From contig NZ_CP082271.1 in assembly GCF_019880365.1 (NCBI RefSeq), forward strand, positions 434,001 to 498,000: a stretch of DNA of 64,000 bases. The letters run 5' to 3'. Numbering within the stretch: the first letter of the stretch is position 1; each line of letters opens with the position of its first letter. A program made the position numbers and the translations under genes. The notes beneath the pieces were generated by a model, which ran no database searches, was not told the DNA's origin, and saw only the letters and a program-made list of their open reading frames with translations. Positions 17,471-26,370 of this stretch are shown here, in pieces. Source of the DNA: Pseudomonas sp. DNDY-54. GTDB lineage: Bacteria > Pseudomonadota > Gammaproteobacteria > Pseudomonadales > Pseudomonadaceae.

Positions 17471-17740
17471 CTATTCGGCTAAATCGGGGAGATTTCGCAG
17501 TTGCGCCTCGTAACTGTCGTTGTCGAATCCGCGGTCCTGCTCGAGCATCAGGCGAATCTCCCGAGCCAAGACAAGGGCCATCAGTTTCAGGATTTCGTCA
17601 CGCTCGTAGCCAACCAGGGTCAGCTTGTTCAGCGTAGCCTGCGCGGCGGCCGGCTCACCGGATTCCAGCTGATTTTCGATGGCCTGGATCAGGGTTTCCT
17701 CTGCGAAGGTTTCGTCGTCGTCGGATGTAGCGTCGTTCAT
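17471..17740 (-). CDS. Small acidic conserved hypothetical protein
   Basis: 89 residues from the ATG at 17738-17740 (MNDATSDDDETFAEE), with GAGAG upstream; the frame is open for 32 further codons but those overlap the corA promoter region. The protein is acidic and helical, with the stretch ESGEPAAAQATLNKLTLVGYERDEILKLMALVLAREIRLML, which looks like two helices. I do not recognise a characterised family. It is divergent from corA with a 125-base spacer. Confidence 0.65.
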   Translation of the reverse strand: MNDATSDDDETFAEETLIQAIENQLESGEPAAAQATLNKLTLVGYERDEILKLMALVLAREIRLMLEQDRGFDNDSYEAQLRNLPDLAE

Positions 17741-17865
17741 GTCGCAACTCTCAGTCAGGATGGTAGCAAGCGTGTTTCGGTAAAGCCGCGGCAAATACCT
17801 GCTGAACGCTTCGCTTGGGTCGGTTTCTATTTTCACTATGGACTATCGGGAACGCGACTACAGCA

Positions 17866-18831
17866 ATGATCACTTTTTACTGTCTTGAAAACGGCGCGTT
17901 GGTACGCCGCGCTGCCGAAAACACGCAGGTCCTCCCCGACAACGTCCTGTGGGTCGACCTGCTGTCGCCCGGCCCCGAGGAAGAGCGCTTCATCGAATCG
18001 GCGCTGGCCCTGGACATCCCAACCCGTGAAGAGCTTGCGGAAATCGAGGATTCGTCTCGCTTTTACGAAGAGGACGGTGCGGTCTTCATGACCACCACCG
18101 TGGTGATGGGAATCGCCGATCGGCGTCCGGAAAATGCAGAAGTGACCTTCGTGCTAACCAAACGGTGCCTCGTAACGGTCCGATACACCGAGCTCAGTGC
18201 GTTCCGGCAGTTCGAAACAAAGAGCGCTCGGCAACCCTCAACCTTTTCCTCCAGCCACCAGATTTTCCTTGCCTTGGCCGACGCGGTGGTGGACCGCATT
18301 GCCGACGTACTGGAAAGCGTTCAGGTCGAGCTACAGACCTTGTCGCGATGCATCTTCGACAAGCGGAAAGAGCAGCGAACAGACTTGCAACAGATCATCC
18401 AGCAACTCGGTCAGCACCGCTCGTTGCTGTCGCAACTGGGCGAAAGCCTGTTCAGCTCCAATCGGTTGATCGCTTTTTACCGTCTGCATGCCAATGAGCC
18501 GGGGCAGGGCGTCGCCAAAGGACTGCTGAAAGCGTTGGAGCGGGACGTACGGTCACTGGGCGAGCATCAGGCGCGTTTGCTGGGTGACATTGCGTTTCTG
18601 CTTGATGCCACCTTGGGTCTGATCAACATTGAGCAGAACGCGATTATCAAGGTGTTTTCCATCGCGGCTGTGCTGTTCCTGCCGCCGACGCTGGTCGGTA
18701 CCGTGTACGGCATGAACTTCGACCGCATGCCGGAGCTCAGCTGGCCGTTCGGTTACCCAATGGCCCTGGGCATGATGGTGGTGTCGGCGATCATCCCTTA
18801 CGCCTGGTTCAAGTTTCGCGACTGGCTCTGA
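17866..18831 (+). CDS. corA: Magnesium/cobalt transporter CorA
   Basis: 321 residues: a large N-terminal cytoplasmic domain and two C-terminal membrane helices (about 262-282 and 295-315) joined by the GMN selectivity motif in GTVYGMNFDRMPEL. Pentameric Mg2+ channel of the inner membrane. I chose the ATG at 17866 (MITFYCLENGAL), which gives the Pseudomonas CorA N-terminus; the frame opens 17 codons earlier. Its TGA directly abuts the stop codon of the convergent membrane-protein gene, sharing the palindrome TGATCA. Confidence 0.95.
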   Translation: MITFYCLENGALVRRAAENTQVLPDNVLWVDLLSPGPEEERFIESALALDIPTREELAEIEDSSRFYEEDGAVFMTTTVVMGIADRRPENAEVTFVLTKRCLVTVRYTELSAFRQFETKSARQPSTFSSSHQIFLALADAVVDRIADVLESVQVELQTLSRCIFDKRKEQRTDLQQIIQQLGQHRSLLSQLGESLFSSNRLIAFYRLHANEPGQGVAKGLLKALERDVRSLGEHQARLLGDIAFLLDATLGLINIEQNAIIKVFSIAAVLFLPPTLVGTVYGMNFDRMPELSWPFGYPMALGMMVVSAIIPYAWFKFRDWL

Positions 18832-19359
18832 TCAGCCGAAAAAATGCAGCACGATGCAGAACGCGCCGAGCACCGCCCAGACGCTCCCGAAGATGACAGG
18901 GGTGCGTAGAGAAAACATCAGCGTACGCTTGTAACGCTCACCGCCTGCCGGGGTGTTGCCTTCGCCGAACAGTGCCGAGTCGTTGTTGGGTAACAGGCCA
19001 ACAGTCCCTTCAAACTGAAGCAATTCACTCTGTTTGTGATGCCAGCGCTCGATCACGTTGTAACTCGCCCGGATGCCCGGTATGGCATGCAGCGACGTGA
19101 CGAGTCCGAGTAACGCCAGCACCGTTGGCACCACCAGCCGAAACAGACTTCCCCAGTCAGGGTTGGTGTTGGCCATTGATGACGCGAAGGCGATGATCAG
19201 AAACGACTGCGACGACAGATAGCCGCTGGTGCGGCTGGCGAGCAGGGTGGACTCGAAATGAATTTCCGAGCGGTAGAAGGTCAGCCGCTCTTTTGGGGAG
19301 TCGAAGACTTCGCCGGCTTGGGTGTCCTGGTTCAGTAGCAACGTGCGCAGATCGGTCAT
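18832..19359 (-). CDS. Membrane protein of unknown function
   Basis: 175 residues from the ATG at 19357-19359. After a hydrophilic N-terminus (MTDLRTLLLNQDTQAGEVFD) come a motif FYRSEIHFESTLLASRTSGYLSSQSF running into a first hydrophobic segment (about residues 51-66), a second near 74-95 and a last one at the C-terminus (about 152-173). The arrangement resembles small octameric RipA-like membrane proteins, but I am not sure of that family. It is 85 bases downstream of nnrS on the same strand and may be co-transcribed with it. Confidence 0.7.
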   Translation of the reverse strand: MTDLRTLLLNQDTQAGEVFDSPKERLTFYRSEIHFESTLLASRTSGYLSSQSFLIIAFASSMANTNPDWGSLFRLVVPTVLALLGLVTSLHAIPGIRASYNVIERWHHKQSELLQFEGTVGLLPNNDSALFGEGNTPAGGERYKRTLMFSLRTPVIFGSVWAVLGAFCIVLHFFG

Positions 19360-19444
19360 GGTTGTCTCGAGCAAACAGTCGTCAGAGCGATAAAGAAACG
19401 TCTCTACTAGAGGCCGGCGGACGCCCCCAGAGTTCCGGCGGCTG

Positions 19445-20587
19445 CTAGTCGGCAGCGGGTCGGGACCTTGGGCGCGGCGGCAGTCGGGTCCGCCAGAGTA
19501 ATGCTGCCAGGGCGATGAACGCGGATGACCAGCAGGCTGCGGCAACCAACCACCAGGCGTTGGTTTCGATGCCCAACAGCGGCGGTAGGACGCGCGCCAG
19601 CACCGCTATGCTGATCAACAAGGCAAAGGGATGAATCCAGGGCTGCGCATTGGCATCGTGGAAGCGATACAGCAGACGTGTGCGCACCATCACGCCGAAT
19701 GTCAGGCTTCCCAGCGCACCGATGGTCAACACATGCAGCGTGGCATGGACGGGCAGCCATGGCCCGCTCATGGCAACCCCGAGCAGCACTAGGCCCAGCG
19801 AAAGCCAGGTGTAGCCAACGAGCAGGACCATCAAGTCGGGGCGGGCGTAGTAGCGCCATGGCTGCCAGCGCATCAGTCGGATCGCGCTGAGTGCACCGGC
19901 GGCAACCAGCATGCCCCCTGTCAGTCGCCCCAGTAGCGGCCAAGGCAGCAGGCTCAACCCAAGTGCCAGGCCCAGCAGGATCAGCACGGCACCTTCTAGT
20001 TGGGGCTGCACACGTGCGTCGAGACGGCGTCCTTCGCTTTGCGCGTGCCCCGCCAGTGCAGGCGCGATGATGCGTCCACCCATGAAGAACATCAGTACCG
20101 CGAAAAGAATCAGCGCCTGCTCCCGCAGCGGTAGCGACGGGCTGATGCCAACGCTGGCCAACAGGCTGGTCAGCCCGATTCCGATGACTACGGGTGCCAC
20201 CGTCTGGTTGCGCCATTTCTTGGCGGCCCCGACAAAACGCGGCACTACCGTCCACAGCAGCCCGGCGGCAAATAACAGGTTGGCGCCGACTGCAAACCAC
20301 GCGCCTGGAGAGAGAAGAAAACCGACACGTGCAGCTAACCAGCAAACGAGCAGCGCAAGCGTGAGCCGTTGAGGCTGGGGGCCAAGCAGATAGCCCGCAA
20401 CAACCGCAAGCGCGTAGCCAAACAGCATCTCGTGAGCGTGGCCGGCAGGTGTGGTCAGTCCAGGCAGAGCCGGCACAAGGCCAAGCATGGTCAACACAGA
20501 CCACGGCAGGACAAGGGCCGCATAGAGCGCGGCGGCGGGAAAGAACCAGGCGTTGGCGAAGGGGAGGCGCGGCTTGCGTGGGGCCAT
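19445..20587 (-). CDS. nnrS: NnrS family haem/copper membrane protein
   Basis: About 380 residues and twelve hydrophobic segments. The family signature HAHEMLFGYALAVVAGYLL near residues 50-68 carries the conserved histidines; later histidines occur in the PVHATLHVLTIGALGSLTFGVM segment. NnrS proteins occur with denitrification genes, contain haem and copper in Rhodobacter, and ease nitric-oxide stress in Vibrio. Start: GGAG lies six bases before the ATG at 20585-20587 (MAPRKPRLPFANAW); a TTG two codons upstream overlaps that site and is unlikely. No other denitrification gene is in the window. Confidence 0.9.
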   Translation of the reverse strand: MAPRKPRLPFANAWFFPAAALYAALVLPWSVLTMLGLVPALPGLTTPAGHAHEMLFGYALAVVAGYLLGPQPQRLTLALLVCWLAARVGFLLSPGAWFAVGANLLFAAGLLWTVVPRFVGAAKKWRNQTVAPVVIGIGLTSLLASVGISPSLPLREQALILFAVLMFFMGGRIIAPALAGHAQSEGRRLDARVQPQLEGAVLILLGLALGLSLLPWPLLGRLTGGMLVAAGALSAIRLMRWQPWRYYARPDLMVLLVGYTWLSLGLVLLGVAMSGPWLPVHATLHVLTIGALGSLTFGVMVRTRLLYRFHDANAQPWIHPFALLISIAVLARVLPPLLGIETNAWWLVAAACWSSAFIALAALLWRTRLPPRPRSRPAAD

Positions 20588-20641
20588 CTGCAACTCCGGG
20601 AAAGCTGGGGCGCGCGGGCGCCCCGTTACCGAGCGCCCGTG

Positions 20642-22036
20642 TCAGCGGCCGGCGAGGAGTTCGTGCCCGCGCTGAACAGCCGCGCGTACTTGCGCCGGCG
20701 CCGTCCCGCCGATGTGGTCGCGTGCGTTCACCGAGCCTTCAAGTGTCAGTACGGCAAAGACGTCGTCAGTGATCTGGTCGCTGAACTGCCGCAGCTCGTC
20801 GAGGCTCATCTCGGCGAGATCCTTGCGGGTGTCGATACCGTACTTGACCGCATGACCGACGATCTCGTGGCAATCACGGAACGGCAGGCCTTTGCGCACA
20901 AGGTAATCGGCCAGATCCGTCGCGGTGGAGAAGCCGCGCAGTGCCGCCTCGCGCATGATCTCGCGCTTGGGCTTGATTGCCGGGACCATGTCGGCGAAGG
21001 CGCGCAGGCTGTCGCGCAGCGTATCGGCCGCATCGAACAGCGGTTCTTTGTCTTCCTGGTTGTCCTTGTTGTAGGCCAGCGGCTGGCCTTTCATCAGCAC
21101 CAGCAGGCCTGCCAGCGCGCCGAATACGCGGCCGGTCTTGCCACGCACCAGCTCGGGCACGTCCGGGTTCTTCTTCTGCGGCATGATCGAGGAGCCGGTG
21201 CAGAAGCGGTCAGGCAGGTCGATGAACTGGAACTGCGCGCTGGTCCAGAGCACCAGCTCTTCGGAGAAGCGCGACAGGTGCATCATCGCCACCGAGGCCG
21301 CGGCGCAGAATTCGATGGCGAAGTCGCGATCCGAGACGCCATCCAGCGAGTTGCCGGAAATGGCCTCGAAGCCCAGCAGTTCGCAGGTGATCTCCCGTTG
21401 GATCGGGTAGGTGGTGCCGGCCAGCGCGGCCGAACCCAGCGGCATGCGATTGGTGCGTTTGCGGCAATCGACCAGGCGCTCATAGTCGCGGCTGAGCATT
21501 TCGAACCAGGCCAGCAGGTGATGCCCGAAGGTCACCGGCTGTGCGGTCTGCAGGTGGGTGAAGCCGGGCATGATGGTGTCGGCTTCGGCCTCTGCCAGGC
21601 CCAGCAGGCCCTGCTGCAAACGCGTGATTTCGGCGAGGATGATATCGATTTCGTCGCGCAGCCACAGGCGGATATCGGTGGCGACCTGGTCGTTGCGCGA
21701 GCGGCCAGTGTGCAGCTTCTTGCCGGTGACGCCGATGCGGTCGGTCAACCGTGCTTCGATGTTCATGTGCACGTCTTCCAGATCGACGCGCCAGTCGAAT
21801 GTGCCGGCCTCGATCTCGCTCTGGATGTCTTTCAGATTGGCGATGATCTGGTCACGCTCGGCGTCGCTCAGCACGCCAGCCTTTTCCAACATGGTGGCAT
21901 GGGCGATGGAACCCATGATGTCGTGGCGGTAGAGGCGCTTGTCGAACTCGACGGAGGCGGTGAATCGGGCGACGAAGGCGTCGACGGGCTCGCTGAAACG
22001 GCCGCCCCAGGACTGGTTGGTCTTGTCGGTGCTCAT
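20642..22036 (-). CDS. argH: Argininosuccinate lyase ArgH
   Basis: 464 residues of the aspartase/fumarase superfamily; cleaves argininosuccinate to arginine and fumarate, the last step of arginine synthesis. The signature GSSIMPQKKNPD with the catalytic serine is at 281-292, and TGRSRNDQVATDIRLW at about 110-125. Start at ATG 22034-22036 (MSTDKTNQSWGGRF), giving the standard family length; an upstream in-frame codon would add 20 atypical residues. It ends 54 bases from the nnrS start and is transcribed away from the chemoreceptor gene's stop. Confidence 0.96.
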   Translation of the reverse strand: MSTDKTNQSWGGRFSEPVDAFVARFTASVEFDKRLYRHDIMGSIAHATMLEKAGVLSDAERDQIIANLKDIQSEIEAGTFDWRVDLEDVHMNIEARLTDRIGVTGKKLHTGRSRNDQVATDIRLWLRDEIDIILAEITRLQQGLLGLAEAEADTIMPGFTHLQTAQPVTFGHHLLAWFEMLSRDYERLVDCRKRTNRMPLGSAALAGTTYPIQREITCELLGFEAISGNSLDGVSDRDFAIEFCAAASVAMMHLSRFSEELVLWTSAQFQFIDLPDRFCTGSSIMPQKKNPDVPELVRGKTGRVFGALAGLLVLMKGQPLAYNKDNQEDKEPLFDAADTLRDSLRAFADMVPAIKPKREIMREAALRGFSTATDLADYLVRKGLPFRDCHEIVGHAVKYGIDTRKDLAEMSLDELRQFSDQITDDVFAVLTLEGSVNARDHIGGTAPAQVRAAVQRGHELLAGR

Positions 22037-22194
22037 GAATGCGCTCGCATAAATCGGTGGGCGAAAGAAGGCGCGAATAATAACAGGGTTCGGCAACCCC
22101 TCATCGGTCCGGCGAGGCGTCTGGGGACGTCGCGCCGGGGCGGTCCGCTACCGAATAGGCGTTTCAACCGGGGTCGGCGCGGCGCTTTTGGCGG

Positions 22195-24126
22195 TCAAGC
22201 CTTGAACTGGCCCAGGCTGGCGTCGAGTCGTTGCGCCAGGCTGCCCAATTCCCGGCCGCTGTTTGCGGTCTCGGTAACCGCTTCAGCTGATCGTTCGGCT
22301 TCGGTCAGGATCACTTGCACGCGTTCGCGTACGTTCGTCGCAGCGCCGGCCTGTCGTTCGGCGCCACGCGTCGCCTCCAGCACAGCCTCGTGCACCTGAG
22401 TCACGGCGAGTTGCAGTTCGCGTTGCAATTCGCGGCTAGTGGTGAGCGAGGCGAGGCCGCTGTGGGCCTGCTCACCTGCGTTGCCGATGGCCGCGACAGC
22501 CGCTCGAGCACCTTGTTGCAGGCTTTCGATGTGCGTCCGGATATCGCCAGTGGACTGCTGGGTCTTGCTGGCCAGCGCACGAACTTCATCGGCGACGACG
22601 GCGAAACCGCGACCACTTTCGCCGGCGCGGGCCGCCTCGATTGCCGCATTTAGCGCAAGCAGGTTGGTCTGCTCGGCAATCCCCTGGATTACCGTCAGAA
22701 CCACCTCGATCTGTTCGCTCTGTTTGGCCAGTTTCTCGATCACCTCGGCACTGCTTCGTACGCCGTCACCGAGTGTTTCGATGGCTTTGCCAACTTGCTC
22801 GGAGATCGCTTCGTTATCTATCGACGACTGACGAATCGCCACGACCTGTTTCAGAGCGGCCTGCATGACCCGACTGTCTTCCTGGGCATGGTGCGTCATG
22901 TCAGCGAGTGCCTGCAGACTACCGGCCACCTCATCTCGCTGACGCCCAACGGCAGCGGATGCGGTGGTGCTGCGTGCGCCAAGCGCGGTGATTTCGGCGC
23001 TGGTCTGCACAGAAATGGTGCGGGCTTCCTGAACAATGGGCTGCAGTTTGGCCAGAAACCGATCGACCGCGTCCGCCATGTCGCCCACCTCATCGTTGCT
23101 GTGGATATTCACGCGCTGCGTGAGATCACCGTGACCTGCCGAGAGATCGCGCAGCGCGGTCACCAGCAAGCCCAGGCGATGCAGGACCCGGCGGCCCAGC
23201 ACCAGCGTCACGGCCATCATCAACAACGCGCCGGTGACGACCAGGCCCAGGCTGATTTGCCACAGCAAAGCCGTGGCCGAACGTTTGACGGCCTGCTGGC
23301 TGTTCATGTCGATCGCTTCGGCCACTTCAGAGGCGGCGGCCAAGCGTGACCCAAGCGCTTTCGCGCTGTCGCTTGCGGTTGTGGCAAGGCCGGTCTCGAC
23401 CAGGCTGGCGGTGCCCGCGATTAACGTCTGGAAGCGCCCATTGAACGCTGAGAGTTCCGTGGTTACCGCTGATGTGGAGAGACCCAGAATGACCTGGCCG
23501 ATCTCGGCGCCTTTGGGATTGATCGCTGCCCTGGCGAGATAGAGCGCCGGGTCACTCTCGGCGGCAGACAAAACCTTGTCGAGCGAGGTTCTGCCTTCGC
23601 CTTTGTCCAGCAGCGCTTTGACCCTAGGGTCCTTTCGGTTCAGGTGGCGAGTGAGCTGGTTGCCGCTGGCGTCGAAATACACGACAAAAACGACTGCCGG
23701 GTTCTGGTGGGCCATCCTGACGAACTCGGTCAGCGCCGGAATATCGGCGTCCCAGATGGCCGCCGGTGCGACGCCGGCCAACAGCACCGCCAAGTCGTCG
23801 CCCGATTGCTTGAGGTGGCGTTCGAGCACGTTCTGCAGCTGTGTCTGCTCCTCGGTGAGCCGCTGCGTCAGGCCTTGCGCGAGTTCGCCTTGCATGCGCT
23901 CGGACAGACCGGACAGCCCATCCCGCACCTCGACATCAGCAGACTTAAGCTCGCCAAGCAGGCGCGCGGCGTCTTCGCCCAGGCTCGTCTGTATCTCTTG
24001 CTCAAGTGCGCCGATGGTGCTCCGTGTCAACGCCAGCGAAACAGCGACCTGCACCACCACCGCAGCACATAGCGTGAGAAATACCGGGCGTAGCAAGCGG
24101 CTACGCAAAGCGGAAAACAGCAGCAC
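22195..24126 (-). CDS. Methyl-accepting chemotaxis protein
   Basis: 643 residues. TM1 at about 12-32; periplasmic sensor domain about 33-285; TM2 about 286-310; HAMP about 311-365; signalling domain to the end with the highly conserved hairpin tip EQTNLLALNAAIEAARAGE near 485-503. The sensor domain begins with a long helical part and includes a PAS/Cache-like core (AIWDADIPALTEFVRM, VVFVVYFDASGNQLTRHL, EIGQVILGLSTSAV), so a small ligand is likely but unknown. The C-terminus lacks the pentapeptide tether of major chemoreceptors. It lies between argH and algZ, divergent from algZ with a 266-base spacer. Confidence 0.92.
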   Translation of the reverse strand: MLLFSALRSRLLRPVFLTLCAAVVVQVAVSLALTRSTIGALEQEIQTSLGEDAARLLGELKSADVEVRDGLSGLSERMQGELAQGLTQRLTEEQTQLQNVLERHLKQSGDDLAVLLAGVAPAAIWDADIPALTEFVRMAHQNPAVVFVVYFDASGNQLTRHLNRKDPRVKALLDKGEGRTSLDKVLSAAESDPALYLARAAINPKGAEIGQVILGLSTSAVTTELSAFNGRFQTLIAGTASLVETGLATTASDSAKALGSRLAAASEVAEAIDMNSQQAVKRSATALLWQISLGLVVTGALLMMAVTLVLGRRVLHRLGLLVTALRDLSAGHGDLTQRVNIHSNDEVGDMADAVDRFLAKLQPIVQEARTISVQTSAEITALGARSTTASAAVGRQRDEVAGSLQALADMTHHAQEDSRVMQAALKQVVAIRQSSIDNEAISEQVGKAIETLGDGVRSSAEVIEKLAKQSEQIEVVLTVIQGIAEQTNLLALNAAIEAARAGESGRGFAVVADEVRALASKTQQSTGDIRTHIESLQQGARAAVAAIGNAGEQAHSGLASLTTSRELQRELQLAVTQVHEAVLEATRGAERQAGAATNVRERVQVILTEAERSAEAVTETANSGRELGSLAQRLDASLGQFKA

Positions 24127-24392
24127 GGCTCAACTCCTGCCGCAGCGCGCGGCGTATGGTTTTGCGGGTTACGATGCAATCGTTACGCCATCATGGCGTT
24201 ATCGGCTCGACCGTCCTGGTTCTTTAATCCGCGGCCTCGCATTGCCCTGTTGCAGTGCGGAACTTGCGAACGTCTAGTGCTACTGTTTCGCAACGCCTCG
24301 ATAGACTAAGCACCTGCGGATGCGGCGGCGCATTTCGTGCCCTTTCGGTCTGCCCATTGCGTTGCGTCCTGGCTGCGCGGAAAACTCGATCC

Positions 24393-25475
24393 ATGCAAAT
24401 AAAAAGACTTGCCCGGCGACGCGCGGCTGCGCCAGCTGATGAATTCTTCGTGCCCGAACTGTGTGAGCCGGAAGCCCTGCTCGGCCTGGTACTGCTCGCC
24501 GAGTTGTTGGTGCTGGTACTGGTGTTGGCCGAGCCGATGCAACCGGGTTTCAACTGGCTGCGCTTGGCGCTGGCATCGCTGTTCGTTCAATGGGTGATGT
24601 TGCTGTCCGCCGGATTGACCTGCCAATTGCGGCCGCTGCTGGCGCGGCTGTCGCCCTGGCTGGCGGGGCTCGCCTGTTGTGCGCTGGTGGTCGGCCTGAC
24701 GCTGGCCTGCACGGCAGTGGCTGATATCTACCAGCTGGGCGGACCGCTGATGCGCGTTGGCGAAGCCAACCTTTACCTCCGTCATGCGCTGATCAGCCTG
24801 ATCATGTCCGGACTGCTGTTGCGCTATTTCTACCTGCAAAGCCAATGGCGACGGCAGGAGCAGGCCGAACTCAAGGCGCGCATCGAGTCACTGCAAGCAC
24901 GCATTCGTCCACATTTCCTGTTCAACAGCCTGAACAGCATTGCAAGCCTGGTGGTGACCGATCCCGCCAAGGCCGAGCAGGCGGTGCTGGATCTGTCCGA
25001 CCTGTTCCGTGCGAGCCTGGCCCGCCCCGGTACGCTGGTGCCTTGGCGAGAAGAGCTGGAGCTGTCACGCCGTTATCTGTCGATCGAGCAATACCGCATG
25101 GGCGAACGGCTGCGGGTTGAATGGCAAGTCGATGGCGTTCCGGACGATTTGCCGATTCCTCAGCTGACGTTGCAGCCGCTGTTGGAAAACGCGCTCATCC
25201 ATGGAATTCAGCCGCGAATCGACGGCGGGGTGGTCAGTGTGGTGGCGCATTATGCTGACGGCGTGTTTCATTTGGAGGTCAGCAACCCATTTGATGAAAC
25301 CGCTCAAACGCTGCCGTCTCGGGGGACTCAACAGGCGCTGCACAATATAGACGCACGACTAACGGCACTTTTCGGTCCCGCAGCGAGTCTCAGCGTGAAG
25401 CGGCATAACGCCCGTTACTACACCTGTCTACGCTATCCGTGTGCGACACAAAAGCAGGAAGCCAGAACCATATGA
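24393..25475 (+). CDS. algZ: Sensor histidine kinase AlgZ (FimS), LytS-like
   Basis: 360 residues. Four to six membrane helices span about 28-148, followed by a histidine kinase domain of the HPK8 (LytS/YehU) type: phosphoacceptor His174 in RPHFLFNSLNSI and N-box QPLLENALIHGIQP. The usual DxGxG ATP-binding box is not evident, as expected for AlgZ-type kinases. In P. aeruginosa AlgZ and AlgR control twitching motility and alginate. The start is the ATG at 24393; the frame continues upstream without a ribosome site. Its stop overlaps the algR start (ATGA). Confidence 0.92.
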   Translation: MQIKRLARRRAAAPADEFFVPELCEPEALLGLVLLAELLVLVLVLAEPMQPGFNWLRLALASLFVQWVMLLSAGLTCQLRPLLARLSPWLAGLACCALVVGLTLACTAVADIYQLGGPLMRVGEANLYLRHALISLIMSGLLLRYFYLQSQWRRQEQAELKARIESLQARIRPHFLFNSLNSIASLVVTDPAKAEQAVLDLSDLFRASLARPGTLVPWREELELSRRYLSIEQYRMGERLRVEWQVDGVPDDLPIPQLTLQPLLENALIHGIQPRIDGGVVSVVAHYADGVFHLEVSNPFDETAQTLPSRGTQQALHNIDARLTALFGPAASLSVKRHNARYYTCLRYPCATQKQEARTI

Positions 25476-26218
25476 ATGTGCTGATTGTCGATGACGAACC
25501 TCTAGCCCGCGAGCGCCTTGCCCGACTGGTAGGTGATCTTGACGGCTATCGTGTCCTGGAACCTTCCGCCTCCAATGGCGAGGAAGCGCTGTCCCTGATT
25601 GAGGAACTGCGTCCCGATGTCGTGTTGCTGGATATCCGTATGCCGGGCCTTGATGGACTTCAGGTCGCGGCCAAGCTCTGCGAGCGTGATGCGCCCCCTG
25701 CGGTGATTTTTTGTACGGCCCATGATGAGTTCGCGCTGGACGCGTTTCAGGTCAGCGCAGTGGGTTATCTGGTCAAGCCGGTGCGGCCCGAGCACCTGGC
25801 AGAGGCGCTGAAGAAAGCTGAGCGGCCGAACCGGGTCCAGCTCGCTGCGCTCACCCGGCCAGCGGCGGTTTCTGGCACCGGCCCGCGTAGCCATATCAGT
25901 GCCCGAACCCGCAAAGGCATCGAGCTGATCCCGTTGCCCCAGGTGATCTACTTCATCGCCGATCACAAGTACGTCACATTGCGCCACGAGGGCGGTGAGG
26001 TGTTGCTGGACGAGCCGCTCAAGGCGCTGGAGGACGAGTTTGGAGATCGCTTTGTGCGGATCCACCGTAACGCGCTGGTCTATCGCGACCGCATCGAGCG
26101 CCTGCAGCGTACCCCGCTCGGCCATTTTCAGTTATTCCTCAAAGGACTCGAAGGCGAGCCGCTTACGGTCAGCCGGCGGCATGTCGCCGGCGTCCGCAAA
26201 TTGATGCAGAACCTTTGA
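25472..26218 (+). CDS. algR: LytTR-family response regulator AlgR
   Basis: 248 residues, the same length as P. aeruginosa AlgR. The receiver domain has the acidic pocket VDDEP, phosphoacceptor Asp54 in VVLLDIRMPGLDG and the lysine of LVKPVRPEHL; a linker leads to a C-terminal LytTR DNA-binding domain (about 143-245) with HISARTRKGIELIPL and RIHRNALVYRDRIERL. The ATG at 25472 overlaps the algZ stop, giving translational coupling of kinase and regulator. In relatives AlgR activates fimU-pil pilin genes and, in mucoid strains, algD. Confidence 0.95.
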   Translation: MNVLIVDDEPLARERLARLVGDLDGYRVLEPSASNGEEALSLIEELRPDVVLLDIRMPGLDGLQVAAKLCERDAPPAVIFCTAHDEFALDAFQVSAVGYLVKPVRPEHLAEALKKAERPNRVQLAALTRPAAVSGTGPRSHISARTRKGIELIPLPQVIYFIADHKYVTLRHEGGEVLLDEPLKALEDEFGDRFVRIHRNALVYRDRIERLQRTPLGHFQLFLKGLEGEPLTVSRRHVAGVRKLMQNL

Positions 26219-26370
26219 ACGGCCTCTGCTCATAGGCGAAACGCCCTCCAGCACTGCCTCGCATCGCGCGGGGCGCTGGGTTTGCTCTGCTGCCTTTCCT
26301 TGATTCGGGCCAACCCGTTTGCCGGGACCAGCCTGTTATCATCGTCGGCAGTCAATTGCAGGAATCGCCC

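Noticed and set aside
20369..22399. 676-codon open frame opposite argH and part of nnrS
   Set aside because: It spans two genes that are clearly real on the other strand and its product resembles nothing.
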